Below are positions 63,831 to 64,000 of a stretch of 64,000 nt of DNA, piece after piece (position 1 is the stretch's first letter; the number at the start of each line of letters is the position of its first letter). Source of the DNA: Symbiodinium kawagutii (lineage: Eukaryota > Sar > Dinophyceae > Suessiales > Symbiodiniaceae). The translations under genes were made by a program, and so were the position numbers. Under the pieces are notes generated by a model. That model had not been told where the DNA came from and searched no databases. It saw only the letters and a list, made by a program, of their open reading frames with translations. Location of the stretch: assembly GCA_009767595.1 (NCBI GenBank), contig VSDK01027835.1, positions 197,816 to 261,815 on the forward strand, read 5' to 3'.

Positions 63831-64000
63831 GTGTGACCGCAAGAGACCCCTGCAGCAAGTGACCGCAAGTGACCGCCGCAAGTGACCGCAAGAGACCGCA
63901 AGAGACCGCTGGAGCAAGTGTCCGCTCAAGTGACCGCTCAAGTGACCGCAAGTGACCGCTCAAGCGGCCGCAAGTGACCGCTGGCGCCAGTGACCGCAAG
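63831..64000. repeat. GTGACCGCAA short-tandem array, right block
   Basis: Same motif and orientation as 61150-61290, continuing to the window end, preceded by the palindrome GTCACGTGTGAC. Confidence 0.85.

Overview
The window looks like nuclear DNA of a dinoflagellate, most likely of the Symbiodinium kind. Coding DNA is sparse and cut into short GC-richer islands. Plausible introns end in AG followed by G, and some appear to start with GC or GA instead of GT. There is a ubiquitin-like/FNIP-repeat protein and a very large non-LTR retrotransposon. Hairpin-type miniature elements and microsatellites are scattered throughout. All recognisable genes lie on the + strand, as expected from one-way dinoflagellate gene arrays. 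I saw no bacterial operons, CRISPR arrays, tRNA or rRNA genes. Nothing was searched against a database; all calls come from reading translations.

Layout. 1-3.2 kb: AT-rich, repeat-laden DNA. 3.2-8.0 kb: a multi-exon membrane transporter resembling the GPH (MFS_2) family. 8.0-14.1 kb: intergenic or intronic DNA with small inverted-repeat elements and weak exon-like islands. 14.1-16.2 kb: a ~205-bp tandem repeat followed by a 14-bp minisatellite with higher-order structure. 16.3-19.6 kb: the C-terminal exons of an AlkB-like 2-oxoglutarate/Fe(II) dioxygenase, with an intronless HYD1-type ADP-ribosyltransferase-like gene inside one intron. 19.6-26.4 kb: mostly degenerate AT-rich repeats with a few exon-like islands. 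26.4-28.4 kb: an alpha-type (MHCK/EF2K-like) protein kinase in at least five exons. 28.8-32.4 kb: unidentified exon-like islands. 32.465-42.813 kb: one nearly complete 10.35-kb LINE-type element bounded by a 12-bp target-site duplication. 42.8-57 kb: several unidentified multi-exon genes or fragments. 57.7-59.4 kb: the ubiquitin-like/FNIP gene. 59.9-61 kb: three exon-like segments of an unknown gene. 61.1-64 kb: a purine-rich GATAAG-type satellite flanked by GTGACCGCAA arrays.

The most unusual object is the LINE. ORF1 and ORF2 overlap as ATGA. ORF2 carries RNase H ahead of the endonuclease and reverse transcriptase. After two frameshifts the reading continues into zinc fingers and a domain resembling a cytosine-C5 methyltransferase. 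Also notable are about 17 copies of a ~100-bp hairpin element, one inserted inside another with a 4-bp duplication that fixes its exact ends.

Limits: exon boundaries were fitted by eye from reading frame, phase and AG acceptors, so most are approximate and some small exons are certainly missing. Exon-like islands without a recognised domain are given low confidence.
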